This document shows positions 1 to 6,274 of a DNA stretch of 6,274 nucleotides, one piece after another. The position numbers and the translations under genes were made by a program. Source of the stretch: Bordetella parapertussis (GTDB lineage Bacteria; Pseudomonadota; Gammaproteobacteria; Burkholderiales; SG8-41); NCBI GenBank assembly GCA_945863085.1, contig CAMBCD010000168.1:1-6274 (forward strand), in the 5' to 3' direction. A model generated the notes under the pieces. The model saw nothing but the letters and a program-made list of their open reading frames with translations, was not told where the DNA came from and did not search any database. Each line of letters starts with the position of its first letter. Position 1 is the stretch's first letter.

Positions 1-170
1 GCCTGGTCGAGGCGCAGGTGGTGCTGAAAAAAGTGCGCGGCATCGCTTTTACGTTTTTCAAGGCCGAAGACGTGGTGCGCCATCCGCTGGTGCAACGCAT
101 CGTCAACGCCTATGACCGTTACGGCAAAACTCCTGAGGGTGGCAAAGCCGCCGAGGGCAGGAAAAAGTGA
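1..170 (+). CDS. ybeZ: PhoH-like ATPase YbeZ, C-terminal fragment (5' end outside window)
   Basis: Reading from base 3 gives 55 codons and a TGA stop at 168-170; the first two bases finish a codon cut by the window edge. The peptide begins [16 protein letters not shown] and continues with the [16 protein letters not shown] stretch. This is the typical C-terminal tail of PhoH/YbeZ proteins, which are P-loop NTPases of cytoplasmic RNA metabolism. The Walker motifs would lie upstream and are not visible. The tail ends in a Lys/Gly-rich, probably disordered stretch. The stop overlaps the GTG start of ybeY (GTGA), consistent with translational coupling. The YbeZ-YbeY pairing is long known from E. 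coli, where the two are adjacent and functionally linked. The identification rests on the recognisable tail and the neighbours, because only about 55 residues are seen. Confidence 0.88.
   Translation, partial: LVEAQVVLKKVRGIAFTFFKAEDVVRHPLVQRIVNAYDRYGKTPEGGKAAEGRKK
153..163 (+). promoter_or_regulatory. Ribosome binding site for ybeY
   Basis: GAGGG (153-157) followed by AGGAA (159-163) lies 3 to 9 bases ahead of the GTG at 167. It supports this GTG as the ybeY start, inside the end of ybeZ. It is the only clear Shine-Dalgarno-like sequence before a start codon in the window. Confidence 0.55.
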
Positions 171-652
171 AAGCGCTTGCCCGCCGCCCGAAGGCTGCGC
201 GCATCGACGTACAATGCGCAGCCACCGCGCGCAATGTGCCGACGCCCGCACGCATCCGCCAGTGGGCACGCGCAGCACTAGCCAGTAATGCGGCCAGCGA
301 TGCCCGCGTCACCATCCGCATCGTCGGCCAGGCCGAGGGCCGTTTGCTGAACCGCAGTTACCGCAACAGGGATTACGCCACCAACGTGCTGACTTTCGTC
401 TTTCGCGATACACCGCCACTCGAAGGCGACATCGCATTGTGTGCACCGGTGATTACGCGCGAGGCCCGCGCCCAGCGCAAAACCGTCGCCGCGCATTACG
501 CGCACATGGTCATGCACGGCCTGCTCCATTTGCAGGGTTATGACCACGAAAACAGCAAGGACGCGGCCACGATGGAACGCCGCGAACGAACGCTGCTCGC
601 CCGCTTCGGGTATCCTGACCCGTATCGCCCTGCTCCGGCACGCGGCGCTTAA
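167..652 (+). CDS. ybeY: Endoribonuclease YbeY, 16S rRNA 3'-end maturation and ribosome quality control
   Basis: This is a 161-residue protein, against 155 in E. coli. The family's zinc-binding signature H-x3-H-x5-H is intact as H117, H121 and H127 in [13 protein letters not shown]. The other family hallmarks are also present: the [17 protein letters not shown] block (about residues 61-77) and GDI (87-89). Known role: a cytoplasmic single-strand-specific metal-dependent RNase needed for proper 16S rRNA 3' processing and for removal of defective 70S ribosomes. The GTG start is chosen because it overlaps the ybeZ stop and has an AGGA/GAGGG element just ahead. A start further downstream would cut into the IDVQ strand that opens the family fold. 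The basic first 10 or so residues are not conserved in the family. Ser and Pro of the common TNVLSFPF motif are Thr and Val here, which I regard as ordinary variation. Confidence 0.96.
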   Translation: MKALARRPKAARIDVQCAATARNVPTPARIRQWARAALASNAASDARVTIRIVGQAEGRLLNRSYRNRDYATNVLTFVFRDTPPLEGDIALCAPVITREARAQRKTVAAHYAHMVMHGLLHLQGYDHENSKDAATMERRERTLLARFGYPDPYRPAPARGA

Positions 653-666
653 CCAAACCCCCGAAT

Positions 667-1503
667 ATGGCTGAACCACAAAAACCCACCCTGCTCGAAC
701 GGCTCTCGACGCTGCTGCTGCGCGAGCCCGAAGACCGCGAACAACTGATTACCCTGCTGCGCTCGGCGCACGACCACAACCTGCTCGATGCTGATGGTCT
801 GGCAATGATCGAAGGCGTGATGCAGGTCGCCGAAATGCAGGCGCGCGACATCATGGTGCCGCGCGCGCAGATGGACGTTATCGACGTTAATGAACCGCCG
901 GACCGCTTCATCCCGCTGGTCATTGAAACCGCGCACTCGCGTTTTCCGGTGATCGGCGAAGGCAAGGACGATGTCATCGGCATCCTGCTCGCCAAGGACC
1001 TGCTGCGTTATTACGCCGGCGAAGAAGAATTCAACGTACGCGAAATGCTGCGCCCGGCGGTGTTCATCCCGGAATCAAAACCCCTCAATGTGCTGCTCAA
1101 GGAATTCCGCAAAAACCGCAACCATATCGCCATCGTCGTCGATGAATATGGTGGTGTTGCCGGCCTGATCACCATCGAGGACGTGCTGGAGCAGATCGTC
1201 GGCGACATCGAGGATGAATATGATTTCGACGAAGCCGAAGACAACATCGTGCAGGAAAAACGCGGCATCTACCGCGTCAAGGCGCTGACCGAGATCGCCG
1301 ATTTCAACGCCGCCTTCGGCACGGACTTCAGCGACGAGGAATTCGATACCGTCGGTGGACTGGTGCTCAAACGTTTCGGCCGTGTGCCCAAACGTGGCGA
1401 GCAGTTGATGATCGAGCAGTGGAATTTCCGCGTGTTGCGCGCCGACAGCCGGCGGGTTTATCTGCTGCAGGTTGCGAAAAAACTCGACAAACCAGCGGCA
1501 TAA
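667..1503 (+). CDS. corC: CBS-pair protein CorC/YbeX (magnesium/cobalt homeostasis, HlyC/CorC family)
   Basis: This is a 278-residue soluble protein; E. coli YbeX has 292. An N-terminal helical lead (1-58) is followed by CBS domain 1 (about 61-120, opening with DIMVPRAQMDVI) and CBS domain 2 (about 125-182). CBS domain 2 ends in the hallmark DEYGGVAGLITIEDVLEQIV. A CorC_HlyC transporter-associated domain covers about 195-275 (GIYRVKALTEI, then FDTVGGLVLKRFGRVP). There is no hydrophobic segment, so the DUF21 membrane domain of the longer CorB/CNNM-type relatives is absent. CBS pairs of this family bind adenine nucleotides. CorC was named from Salmonella mutants affected in CorA-linked Mg/Co efflux, and E. 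coli ybeX has also been tied to ribosome function. Its biochemical activity is not settled. It starts 14 bases after ybeY, in a spacer without an obvious Shine-Dalgarno, which suggests reinitiation within one mRNA. Confidence 0.95.
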   Translation: MAEPQKPTLLERLSTLLLREPEDREQLITLLRSAHDHNLLDADGLAMIEGVMQVAEMQARDIMVPRAQMDVIDVNEPPDRFIPLVIETAHSRFPVIGEGKDDVIGILLAKDLLRYYAGEEEFNVREMLRPAVFIPESKPLNVLLKEFRKNRNHIAIVVDEYGGVAGLITIEDVLEQIVGDIEDEYDFDEAEDNIVQEKRGIYRVKALTEIADFNAAFGTDFSDEEFDTVGGLVLKRFGRVPKRGEQLMIEQWNFRVLRADSRRVYLLQVAKKLDKPAA

Positions 1504-1546
1504 GGCAACTGTCTGTTTTTATTGATATTTTAGACTGACGCCCCCG
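1504..1546 (+). promoter_or_regulatory. AT-rich corC-lnt spacer with a possible extended -10 element
   Basis: The 43 bases between the corC stop and the lnt ATG include an AT-rich patch (about 1514-1533) that stands out from the GC-rich surroundings. TGATATTTT at 1523-1531 resembles an extended -10 (TGn plus TATTTT, 4 of 6 matches to TATAAT). No good -35 sits 16-18 bases upstream. Initiation there would leave a leader of only about 9 bases before lnt. A GTCT/AGAC pair (1511-1514 and 1532-1535) flanks the patch, but a 4-base stem is too short to call. It may be a minor internal promoter or simply an AT-rich spacer. Confidence 0.25.
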
Positions 1547-3055
1547 ATGCCCACGCCACGCCGCAGCACCCGATGGGTCATCGCCGCGGCACTGGGCGTC
1601 GTCACGGTGGCGGGTTTCGCACCGTTTTACCTGTTCCCACTGCCGCACCTCACCTTCGCCGCCTTGTTCCTGCTGTGGCAAGGCGCAGCCTCCGGCCGCG
1701 ATGCAGCACTGCTCGGTTTTGCCTTTGGCCTCGGCTGGTTCGGCGCCGGCGTGTCCTGGATCTATATCAGCTTGAATGTATTCGGTGCGATGCCGGCACC
1801 CCTGGCAGCCGCCGCCACGCTGTTGTTATGCGCTTACCTTGCACTGCATCCGGCCCTCATCGGCTGGCTGAGCAAACGGTTTGCGCTTTCGCCGGCGCTG
1901 AACTGGATCGTGTTCGTCCCCGCCGCCTTCACACTGATCGAATGGGTGCGCGAATGGCTGTTCACCGGATTTCCCTGGCTCAACCCCGGTTACTCGCAGG
2001 CACCCCTCAGTCCGCTCGCCGGTTACGCCGCCGTGTTCGGCCTGCACGGCATCACCCTGCTGCTGTTCGCCACGGCAGGAGCCTTGTGCTGGGCATGGCT
2101 GGAAAAACCGTGGAAACAGGCACGCGCGCTGTGGTCATGGCCTGCGGTGCTGATCGTCATCTGGATCGCCGGCGCCGGCCTCAAACCAGTCGCCTGGACC
2201 GAACCCACCGGCACCCGTGTATCGGTCAGCCTGCTCCAGGGCAATATCGACCAGGATCAGAAATGGCGCGAGGACCAGTTGCGCGCGACGCTGGACACTT
2301 ACCTCGGCATGGTCCGCAGCAGCGAAGCGCGTTTGATCATCCTGCCCGAGACCGCCTTGCCGCTGTTCCTGCGGGATGTGCCCGCGGCTTATCTGGAGGC
2401 GCTGGCGGAACACGCGCGGCGCAACAATGGCGACGTGCTGGTCGGCGTGCCCGAACGCCTGCCCAATGGCAATTATTACAACAGCGTGGTTTCGGTCGGC
2501 GGCGCCGAACGCCAGACCTATCGTAAAAGCCACCTCGTGCCCTTCGGTGAATTCATTCCGCTGCGTCCGGTGCTCGGTGAACTGGTGTCACGGCTGGCGA
2601 TTCCCTTGCAGGATTTCGCGCGCGGCTCAGTTGAGCAGAAACCGCTGGCCGTCGCCGGCGAACAGGTCGCGATCAACATCTGTTACGAAGACGTTTTTGG
2701 TAATGAAATCATCCGCCAGTTGCCGCAGGCCACGCTGCTGGTCAATGTCAGCAATGTCGCCTGGTTCGGCCGTTCGGTCGCGCCGCAGCAGCACCTGCAG
2801 ATCGCGCAAATGCGCGCGCTGGAAACCGGCCGCTACATGCTGCGCGCCACCAACACCGGCATGACCGCGGTGGTGAGTCCGCAGGGCGTCGTTGAGGCCG
2901 TTGCCCCGGAATTCCAATCAGCCGTGTTGACACAAACGGTCGCCGGTATGCGCGGCTCGACGCCGTATGTGCGCTGGGGTAATTACGCCGCTTTGCTGTT
3001 GTGTGTAATCGGGATTGCCATCGTCTTTTTCACTCTGCGCCGCGCACAAAAATAA
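1547..3055 (+). CDS. lnt: Apolipoprotein N-acyltransferase Lnt
   Basis: This is a 502-residue inner-membrane enzyme (E. coli 512) that adds the third acyl chain, from phospholipid, to the N-terminal cysteine of lipoproteins after Lgt and Lsp have acted. Hydrophobic segments at about 10-30, 33-46, 54-74, 84-107, 119-134, 159-183 and 196-211, plus a C-terminal one at 480-496, match the eight-helix layout. The conserved [11 protein letters not shown] (23-33) and [20 protein letters not shown] (132-151) are present. A periplasmic nitrilase-like domain (about 224-465) has the Glu-Lys-Cys triad: E268 in LPETALPL, K327 in [11 protein letters not shown] and C379 in NICYED. The accessory E335 and E381 are also present. 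The ATG at 1547 is chosen because hydrophobic helix 1 follows directly after a short basic lead (RRSTR), which fits a cytoplasmic N-terminus. No Shine-Dalgarno is visible. Nothing is missing or broken. Confidence 0.97.
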   Translation: MPTPRRSTRWVIAAALGVVTVAGFAPFYLFPLPHLTFAALFLLWQGAASGRDAALLGFAFGLGWFGAGVSWIYISLNVFGAMPAPLAAAATLLLCAYLALHPALIGWLSKRFALSPALNWIVFVPAAFTLIEWVREWLFTGFPWLNPGYSQAPLSPLAGYAAVFGLHGITLLLFATAGALCWAWLEKPWKQARALWSWPAVLIVIWIAGAGLKPVAWTEPTGTRVSVSLLQGNIDQDQKWREDQLRATLDTYLGMVRSSEARLIILPETALPLFLRDVPAAYLEALAEHARRNNGDVLVGVPERLPNGNYYNSVVSVGGAERQTYRKSHLVPFGEFIPLRPVLGELVSRLAIPLQDFARGSVEQKPLAVAGEQVAINICYEDVFGNEIIRQLPQATLLVNVSNVAWFGRSVAPQQHLQIAQMRALETGRYMLRATNTGMTAVVSPQGVVEAVAPEFQSAVLTQTVAGMRGSTPYVRWGNYAALLLCVIGIAIVFFTLRRAQK

Positions 3056-3079
3056 GCCCGCCGGACAGCCGTCCCGCCT

Positions 3080-3108
3080 TTGGCGCAGCGCGACAAACCC
3101 TGTAAAAT
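3080..3108 (+). promoter_or_regulatory. Sigma-70-type promoter for glyQS
   Basis: TTGGCG at 3080-3085 (4 of 6 matches to TTGACA) and TAAAAT at 3103-3108 (5 of 6 matches to TATAAT) are separated by exactly 17 bases. This lies in the 79-base lnt-glyQ spacer. Transcription would begin near 3115, giving a leader of about 20 bases before the glyQ ATG at 3135. It indicates that glyQS can be expressed independently of the upstream lnt operon, although read-through is not excluded. No attenuator, T-box or other leader structure fits in so short a leader. Confidence 0.6.
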
Positions 3109-3134
3109 TCGTGGCTTATCAAAGCCCTGCCGCA

Positions 3135-4010
3135 ATGCTCACATTCCAGCAAATCATCCTGACGCTGAACCAGTTCTGGGACCGCCAGGGCTGCGCCCTG
3201 CTGCAACCCTACGACATGGAAGTGGGTGCGGGTACTTTCCACACCGCGACCTTCCTGCGCGCAATCGGCCCCGAACCTTGGAAGGCGGCCTTCGTGCAAC
3301 CGTCGCGCCGGCCCAAGGACGGTCGTTACGGCGACAACCCGAACCGGCTGCAGCATTACTATCAATATCAGGTCGTGCTAAAGCCGTCGCCGGCCAACAT
3401 CCAGGAACTCTATCTCGACTCGCTGCGTGCGCTGGGCATCAACCCCAATGAGCATGACATCCGTTTTGTCGAAGACGACTGGGAGTCGCCGACGCTGGGC
3501 GCCTGGGGCCTCGGTTGGGAAGTGTGGCTGGACGGCATGGAAGTCACCCAGTTCACCTACTTCCAGGAAGTCGGCAGCCTGTCGTGCAAACCGGTGCTCG
3601 GCGAAATCACCTATGGTCTCGAACGGCTGGCGATGTACCTGCAGGGCGTTGAATCCGTATTCGACCTGACCTGGACGCCGGGCGTGACCTATCGCGATGT
3701 CTACCACCAGAATGAAGTCGAACAGTCGCGTTACAACTTCGAACTGTCGAACGCCGACATGTTGTTCCGCCATTTCAGCGAATACGAGCAGGAGGCAAAA
3801 CGGCTGATCGAAGCCGCTTGTGTGCTGCCGGGTTATGAAATGGTGATGAAAGCCTCGCACACCTTCAACCTGCTTGACGCCCGTGGTGCGATCTCCGTCA
3901 CCGAACGCGCCGCCTACATCGGCCGTGTCCGCACCCTGTCCCGCGCCGTGGCGCAGGCCTATTACGAGTCGCGCGAAAAACTCGGCTTCCCGATGGTGCG
4001 CGCGTCATGA
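3135..4010 (+). CDS. glyQ: Glycyl-tRNA synthetase alpha subunit
   Basis: This is a 291-residue subunit (E. coli 303) of the bacterial alpha2beta2 enzyme that charges tRNA-Gly in the cytoplasm. It forms the class II catalytic core, where glycyl-adenylate is made. Near-invariant blocks are all present: MEVGAGTFH (28-36), the motif 2 region [20 protein letters not shown] (54-73), [11 protein letters not shown] (121-131), [10 protein letters not shown] (135-144), motif 3 [13 protein letters not shown] (156-168), and [15 protein letters not shown] (244-258). The frame stays open upstream to an ATG at 3015 inside lnt. I reject that start because the extra 40 residues are unlike the family and lie upstream of the predicted promoter. 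A GTG at 3111 is too close to the -10 element. Family similarity begins right after the ATG at 3135 ([10 protein letters not shown]). No Shine-Dalgarno is visible. The stop overlaps the glyS start. Confidence 0.97.
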   Translation: MLTFQQIILTLNQFWDRQGCALLQPYDMEVGAGTFHTATFLRAIGPEPWKAAFVQPSRRPKDGRYGDNPNRLQHYYQYQVVLKPSPANIQELYLDSLRALGINPNEHDIRFVEDDWESPTLGAWGLGWEVWLDGMEVTQFTYFQEVGSLSCKPVLGEITYGLERLAMYLQGVESVFDLTWTPGVTYRDVYHQNEVEQSRYNFELSNADMLFRHFSEYEQEAKRLIEAACVLPGYEMVMKASHTFNLLDARGAISVTERAAYIGRVRTLSRAVAQAYYESREKLGFPMVRAS

Positions 4011-6091
4011 CCACCGCGACGCTGCTGGTCGAACTGCTGAGCGAGGAATTGCCTCCGAAATCGCTGGCACGGCTGGCGGAAGCGTTCCGCAAAGCCCTCA
4101 CCGAAGATCTGCAGCAAAGCGGATTTCTCAACTCCGACAGTGTATCTCGCGCCTTCGCCACGCCACGTCGCCTTGCCGTGCACATCACGCGGGTGCTCGC
4201 CAAGTCACCGGACAAGGCGCTGGAAATCCCGGGCCCGTCGGTCAAGGTCGGACTCGATAAGGACGGCAAACCGACACCGGCACTGGCCGGTTTCGCCAAA
4301 AAGAACGGTGTCGCGATTGAGGACTTGGTGCAGATTGACACGCCGAAAGGCAAGGTGTTTGCCTGCCGCAAAATGGCAGCCGGCGGCATGCTCGCGACCA
4401 ATCTCGATTTAATGGTTACAGAAGCACTGAGGCGATTGCCCGTCGCCAAAATGATGCGCTGGGGTGACGGCGATGCGGAATTTGTCCGCCCGGTGCACGG
4501 TCTAGTCATGATGCACGGCACATCTGTCGTGCCCGGTACGGTGCTGGGCATTGCCTCGGGCAACAAAACCCGCGGGCATCGCTTCATGGGGCAGCCGGAA
4601 CTGACCATCCCCGATGCCGAAGCCTACGAAGCCGTGCTGGCCAAGGAAGGCATGGTGATCGCCGATTTTGCCCAGCGCCGCGACATGATCGACGAACTGC
4701 TGCAGGCCGAAGCGAAAAAACAGCAGGCCACGCTGGGTGAATACAAAGACCTGCTGGATGAAGTCACGGCACTGGTCGAACACCCGTCGGTCTACGTCGG
4801 CGCCTTCGATGCGGGCTTCCTTGAAGTCCCCGCCGAATGCCTGATCCTGACCATGCGTCAGAACCAGAAATACTTCCCGCTGTTCGACAGCGTCGGCAAG
4901 CTGACCAGCAAGTTCCTGATCGTCAGCAATATGCAGGTTGCCGACCCGGCGCACATCATCAGCGGCAACCAGCGCGTGATCCGTCCGCGGCTGGAAGATG
5001 CGCGGTTTTTTTACAACCAGGACCGCAAGGAACGCCTCGAAGCGCGAATTTCACGGTTGGGCAAGATCGTGTACCACAACAAGCTGGGTTCGCAACTGGA
5101 GCGCATTGAACGCGTTGCGCAGCTGGCCAGCACGATTGCGCGCGCGCTGGGTGCGGACCATGTCGCAGCCGGTCGTGCCGCCCGTCTGGCCAAGGCCGAT
5201 CTGGTCACCGGCATGGTTGGCGAGTTTCCGGAACTGCAGGGCATCATGGGCAGATACTATGCCCTGCACGATGGAGAGCCGGTCGAAATCGCCGATGCAA
5301 TCGCCCAGCACTACCAGCCGCGTTTTGCCGGCGACAGACTGCCGGAAAACCCTGTGTCCTGCGCCGTTGCTTTGGCGGACAAGCTGGAAACTCTGGCGGG
5401 GATGTTCGGCATCGGACAGTTGCCCACCGGCGACCGCGATCCTTTTGCGCTGCGCCGCCATGCACTGGGTGTGATCCGCATCCTGATCGAACGCGACCTG
5501 CCGCTGCGACTCGATGTGCTGGTCAGCGACGCATTTTCGGTATTTGATGCCACCCTGAATCTGGCGCAATCACAAACTGATCTGCAAATCTTCTTCTTTG
5601 AACGCATGCGCGGCTATTTCGCCGATGCGGGCTATACCACGCAGGAAATCGACGCGGTGCTGAGCATGCACCCCGTCGTTGTCCATAAAATACCGCTGCA
5701 ACTCGCCGCCGTACGTGCTTTTGCCGCGCTGCCCGAAGCAGCGAGCCTCGCCGCAGCCAACAAACGCGTCGCCAATATCCTGCGCCAGGCCGAAACCAAG
5801 GGTGAATCTGTTCGCGATGCCGATGCCAAGCTGTTACAGGATCCCGCAGAACGCGCATTGTTCGACGCCCTGAAGCTGGCCTCAGACACCGCGATGCCGC
5901 TGTTCAAAAAGGGCGACTACACCGGTTACCTTAAAACCTTTGCCGTGCTGAAAGCGCCGGTTGATGCGTTTTTCGACAGCGTTATGGTCATGGCCGAAGA
6001 CGCAGCACTGCGGCGCAACCGCATCGCATTGCTGGAAGACCTGCGCCGTGAAATGAACCAGATCGCCGACATCTCCAAACTTGCCGCATGA
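4007..6091 (+). CDS. glyS: Glycyl-tRNA synthetase beta subunit
   Basis: This 694-residue subunit (E. coli 689) pairs with GlyQ and supplies most of the tRNA contacts. It is recognisable end to end: [15 protein letters not shown] (6-20), [11 protein letters not shown] (50-60), [10 protein letters not shown] (159-168), RGHRFMG (189-195), KYFPLFD (288-294), [20 protein letters not shown] (318-337), [14 protein letters not shown] (357-370), [18 protein letters not shown] (395-412), [16 protein letters not shown] (473-488) and [11 protein letters not shown] (582-592). About 340-500 is the HD-like domain. Its canonical His-Asp pair is replaced by KAD (396-398), as is usual in GlyS, so no phosphohydrolase activity is expected. 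The C-terminal part (about 580-694) is the DALR-like anticodon-binding domain and ends in [21 protein letters not shown] (659-679). The ATG overlaps the glyQ stop by ATGA, so the two subunits are probably translationally coupled, fitting their equal stoichiometry. Confidence 0.97.
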   Translation: MTTATLLVELLSEELPPKSLARLAEAFRKALTEDLQQSGFLNSDSVSRAFATPRRLAVHITRVLAKSPDKALEIPGPSVKVGLDKDGKPTPALAGFAKKNGVAIEDLVQIDTPKGKVFACRKMAAGGMLATNLDLMVTEALRRLPVAKMMRWGDGDAEFVRPVHGLVMMHGTSVVPGTVLGIASGNKTRGHRFMGQPELTIPDAEAYEAVLAKEGMVIADFAQRRDMIDELLQAEAKKQQATLGEYKDLLDEVTALVEHPSVYVGAFDAGFLEVPAECLILTMRQNQKYFPLFDSVGKLTSKFLIVSNMQVADPAHIISGNQRVIRPRLEDARFFYNQDRKERLEARISRLGKIVYHNKLGSQLERIERVAQLASTIARALGADHVAAGRAARLAKADLVTGMVGEFPELQGIMGRYYALHDGEPVEIADAIAQHYQPRFAGDRLPENPVSCAVALADKLETLAGMFGIGQLPTGDRDPFALRRHALGVIRILIERDLPLRLDVLVSDAFSVFDATLNLAQSQTDLQIFFFERMRGYFADAGYTTQEIDAVLSMHPVVVHKIPLQLAAVRAFAALPEAASLAAANKRVANILRQAETKGESVRDADAKLLQDPAERALFDALKLASDTAMPLFKKGDYTGYLKTFAVLKAPVDAFFDSVMVMAEDAALRRNRIALLEDLRREMNQIADISKLAA

Positions 6092-6100
6092 CGCCTTCGC

Positions 6101-6128
6101 TCATCACTCATCACTCATCGCTCATCAC
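6101..6128. repeat. Four tandem copies of a 7-base repeat (TCATCAC) between glyS and gmhB
   Basis: TCATCAC is repeated at 6101-6107, 6108-6114, 6115-6121 (TCATCGC, one change) and 6122-6128. The array fills most of the 43-base spacer and ends 6 bases before the gmhB ATG. It contains no Shine-Dalgarno and no good -10 or -35 element. Because it lies after the glyS stop it is not translated as part of GlyS. A simple slippage-generated heptamer array is the plainest reading; a regulatory role is not shown by the sequence. Confidence 0.85.
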
Positions 6129-6134
6129 TGCCTG

Positions 6135-6274
6135 ATGAAACTAGTCATCCTCGACCGCGACGGCGTCATCAACCACGACAGCCCGGCGTACATCAAAAGC
6201 CCGGAGGAGTGGAAGCCGATCCCGGGCAGCCTGGAGGCGATCGCGCTGCTGAGCCAGGCCGGTTACCGGGTGCT
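6135..6274 (+). CDS. gmhB: D-glycero-beta-D-manno-heptose 1,7-bisphosphate 7-phosphatase GmhB, N-terminal fragment (3' end outside window)
   Basis: Forty-six codons are visible from the ATG, starting MKLVILDRDGVINHDSPAYI. HAD-superfamily motif I, DxDG, gives the nucleophile D7 and the general acid/base D9. The following N13 and the SPAYIKSPEEWKPIPGSLEAI stretch are typical of the GmhB/histidinol-phosphatase-like subgroup. In Betaproteobacteria this position after glyS is normally GmhB, which removes the 7-phosphate during ADP-heptose synthesis for the lipopolysaccharide inner core. The ATG is chosen because the hydrophobic strand and DxDG follow at the normal distance. No Shine-Dalgarno precedes it, only the TCATCAC repeat. 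HAD motifs II-IV and the zinc-binding cysteines lie beyond the window, so a close HAD relative (HisB-N-type phosphatase) cannot be fully excluded. Confidence 0.9.
   Translation, partial: MKLVILDRDGVINHDSPAYIKSPEEWKPIPGSLEAIALLSQAGYRV

Noticed and set aside
25..34. A6G run in ybeZ as a -1 frameshift heptamer
   Set aside because: The run is read as AAA AAA G, not in the A AAA AAG phase needed for slippage, and the normal frame reaches the expected end of the protein.
510..995. 161-codon open frame on the - strand over ybeY and corC
   Set aside because: It is a Ser/Arg-rich antisense shadow of two intact conserved genes, with no family resemblance.
1573..2526. 317-codon open frame on the + strand inside lnt
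   Set aside because: It is an Arg-rich shadow of lnt in a GC-rich genome. The lnt frame carries all the catalytic motifs.
3063..3074. Small hairpin GGAC-AGCC-GTCC after lnt as a terminator
   Set aside because: The stem is only 4 bp and the T-run behind it is three bases, too weak for an intrinsic terminator.
3015..3134. In-frame extension of glyQ by 40 residues to an ATG inside the end of lnt
   Set aside because: The extra residues do not resemble the family, they overlap the lnt C-terminus, and the predicted -35 and -10 elements lie within them.
3898..4608. 236-codon open frame on the - strand across the glyQ-glyS junction
   Set aside because: Its composition is low-complexity Ser/Arg/Pro with no recognisable domain, and it lies opposite two well-conserved coding frames.
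5004..5012. Run of seven T in glyS as a slippage or programmed frameshift site
   Set aside because: It encodes the Phe-Phe of the conserved DARFFYNQD motif and the reading frame continues normally on both sides.

Overview
The window looks like a piece of a betaproteobacterial chromosome. It is GC-rich (roughly 60% by eye), every gene is on the + strand, and the order ybeZ(phoH) - ybeY - corC(ybeX) - lnt - glyQ - glyS - gmhB is the one I know from many Betaproteobacteria (Burkholderia, Neisseria and Nitrosomonas type genomes). In E. coli the ybeZ-ybeY-ybeX-lnt part is also an operon, but glyQS and gmhB lie elsewhere. I cannot assign a genus from the sequence alone.

Layout. Positions 1-170 hold the C-terminal end of a PhoH-like ATPase (YbeZ). 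The rRNA-maturation endoribonuclease YbeY follows with a 4-base GTGA overlap, then the CBS-domain protein CorC/YbeX after 14 bases, and the apolipoprotein N-acyltransferase Lnt after a 43-base AT-rich spacer. A 79-base spacer after lnt carries a good sigma-70-type promoter (TTGGCG, 17 bases, TAAAAT), which probably starts a second transcription unit. That unit holds the two subunits of the bacterial tetrameric glycyl-tRNA synthetase, glyQ and glyS, joined by an ATGA overlap. A 43-base spacer containing four copies of a 7-base tandem repeat separates glyS from the start of gmhB (heptose-bisphosphate phosphatase, LPS core synthesis), which runs off the right edge.

The genes serve two themes. 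One is ribosome and translation work (YbeZ/YbeY, possibly CorC, GlyQS). The other is envelope construction (Lnt for lipoproteins, GmhB for the lipopolysaccharide core). All complete genes are intact, close to family length and keep their key catalytic motifs.

I found no mobile element, RNA gene, CRISPR array, convincing terminator or undescribed system. The points worth a second look are modest: the heptamer repeat before gmhB, the internal promoter before glyQ, a possible minor promoter before lnt, and the lack of a recognisable Shine-Dalgarno sequence before five of the six visible start codons. No stretch over 300 bases lacks a gene.
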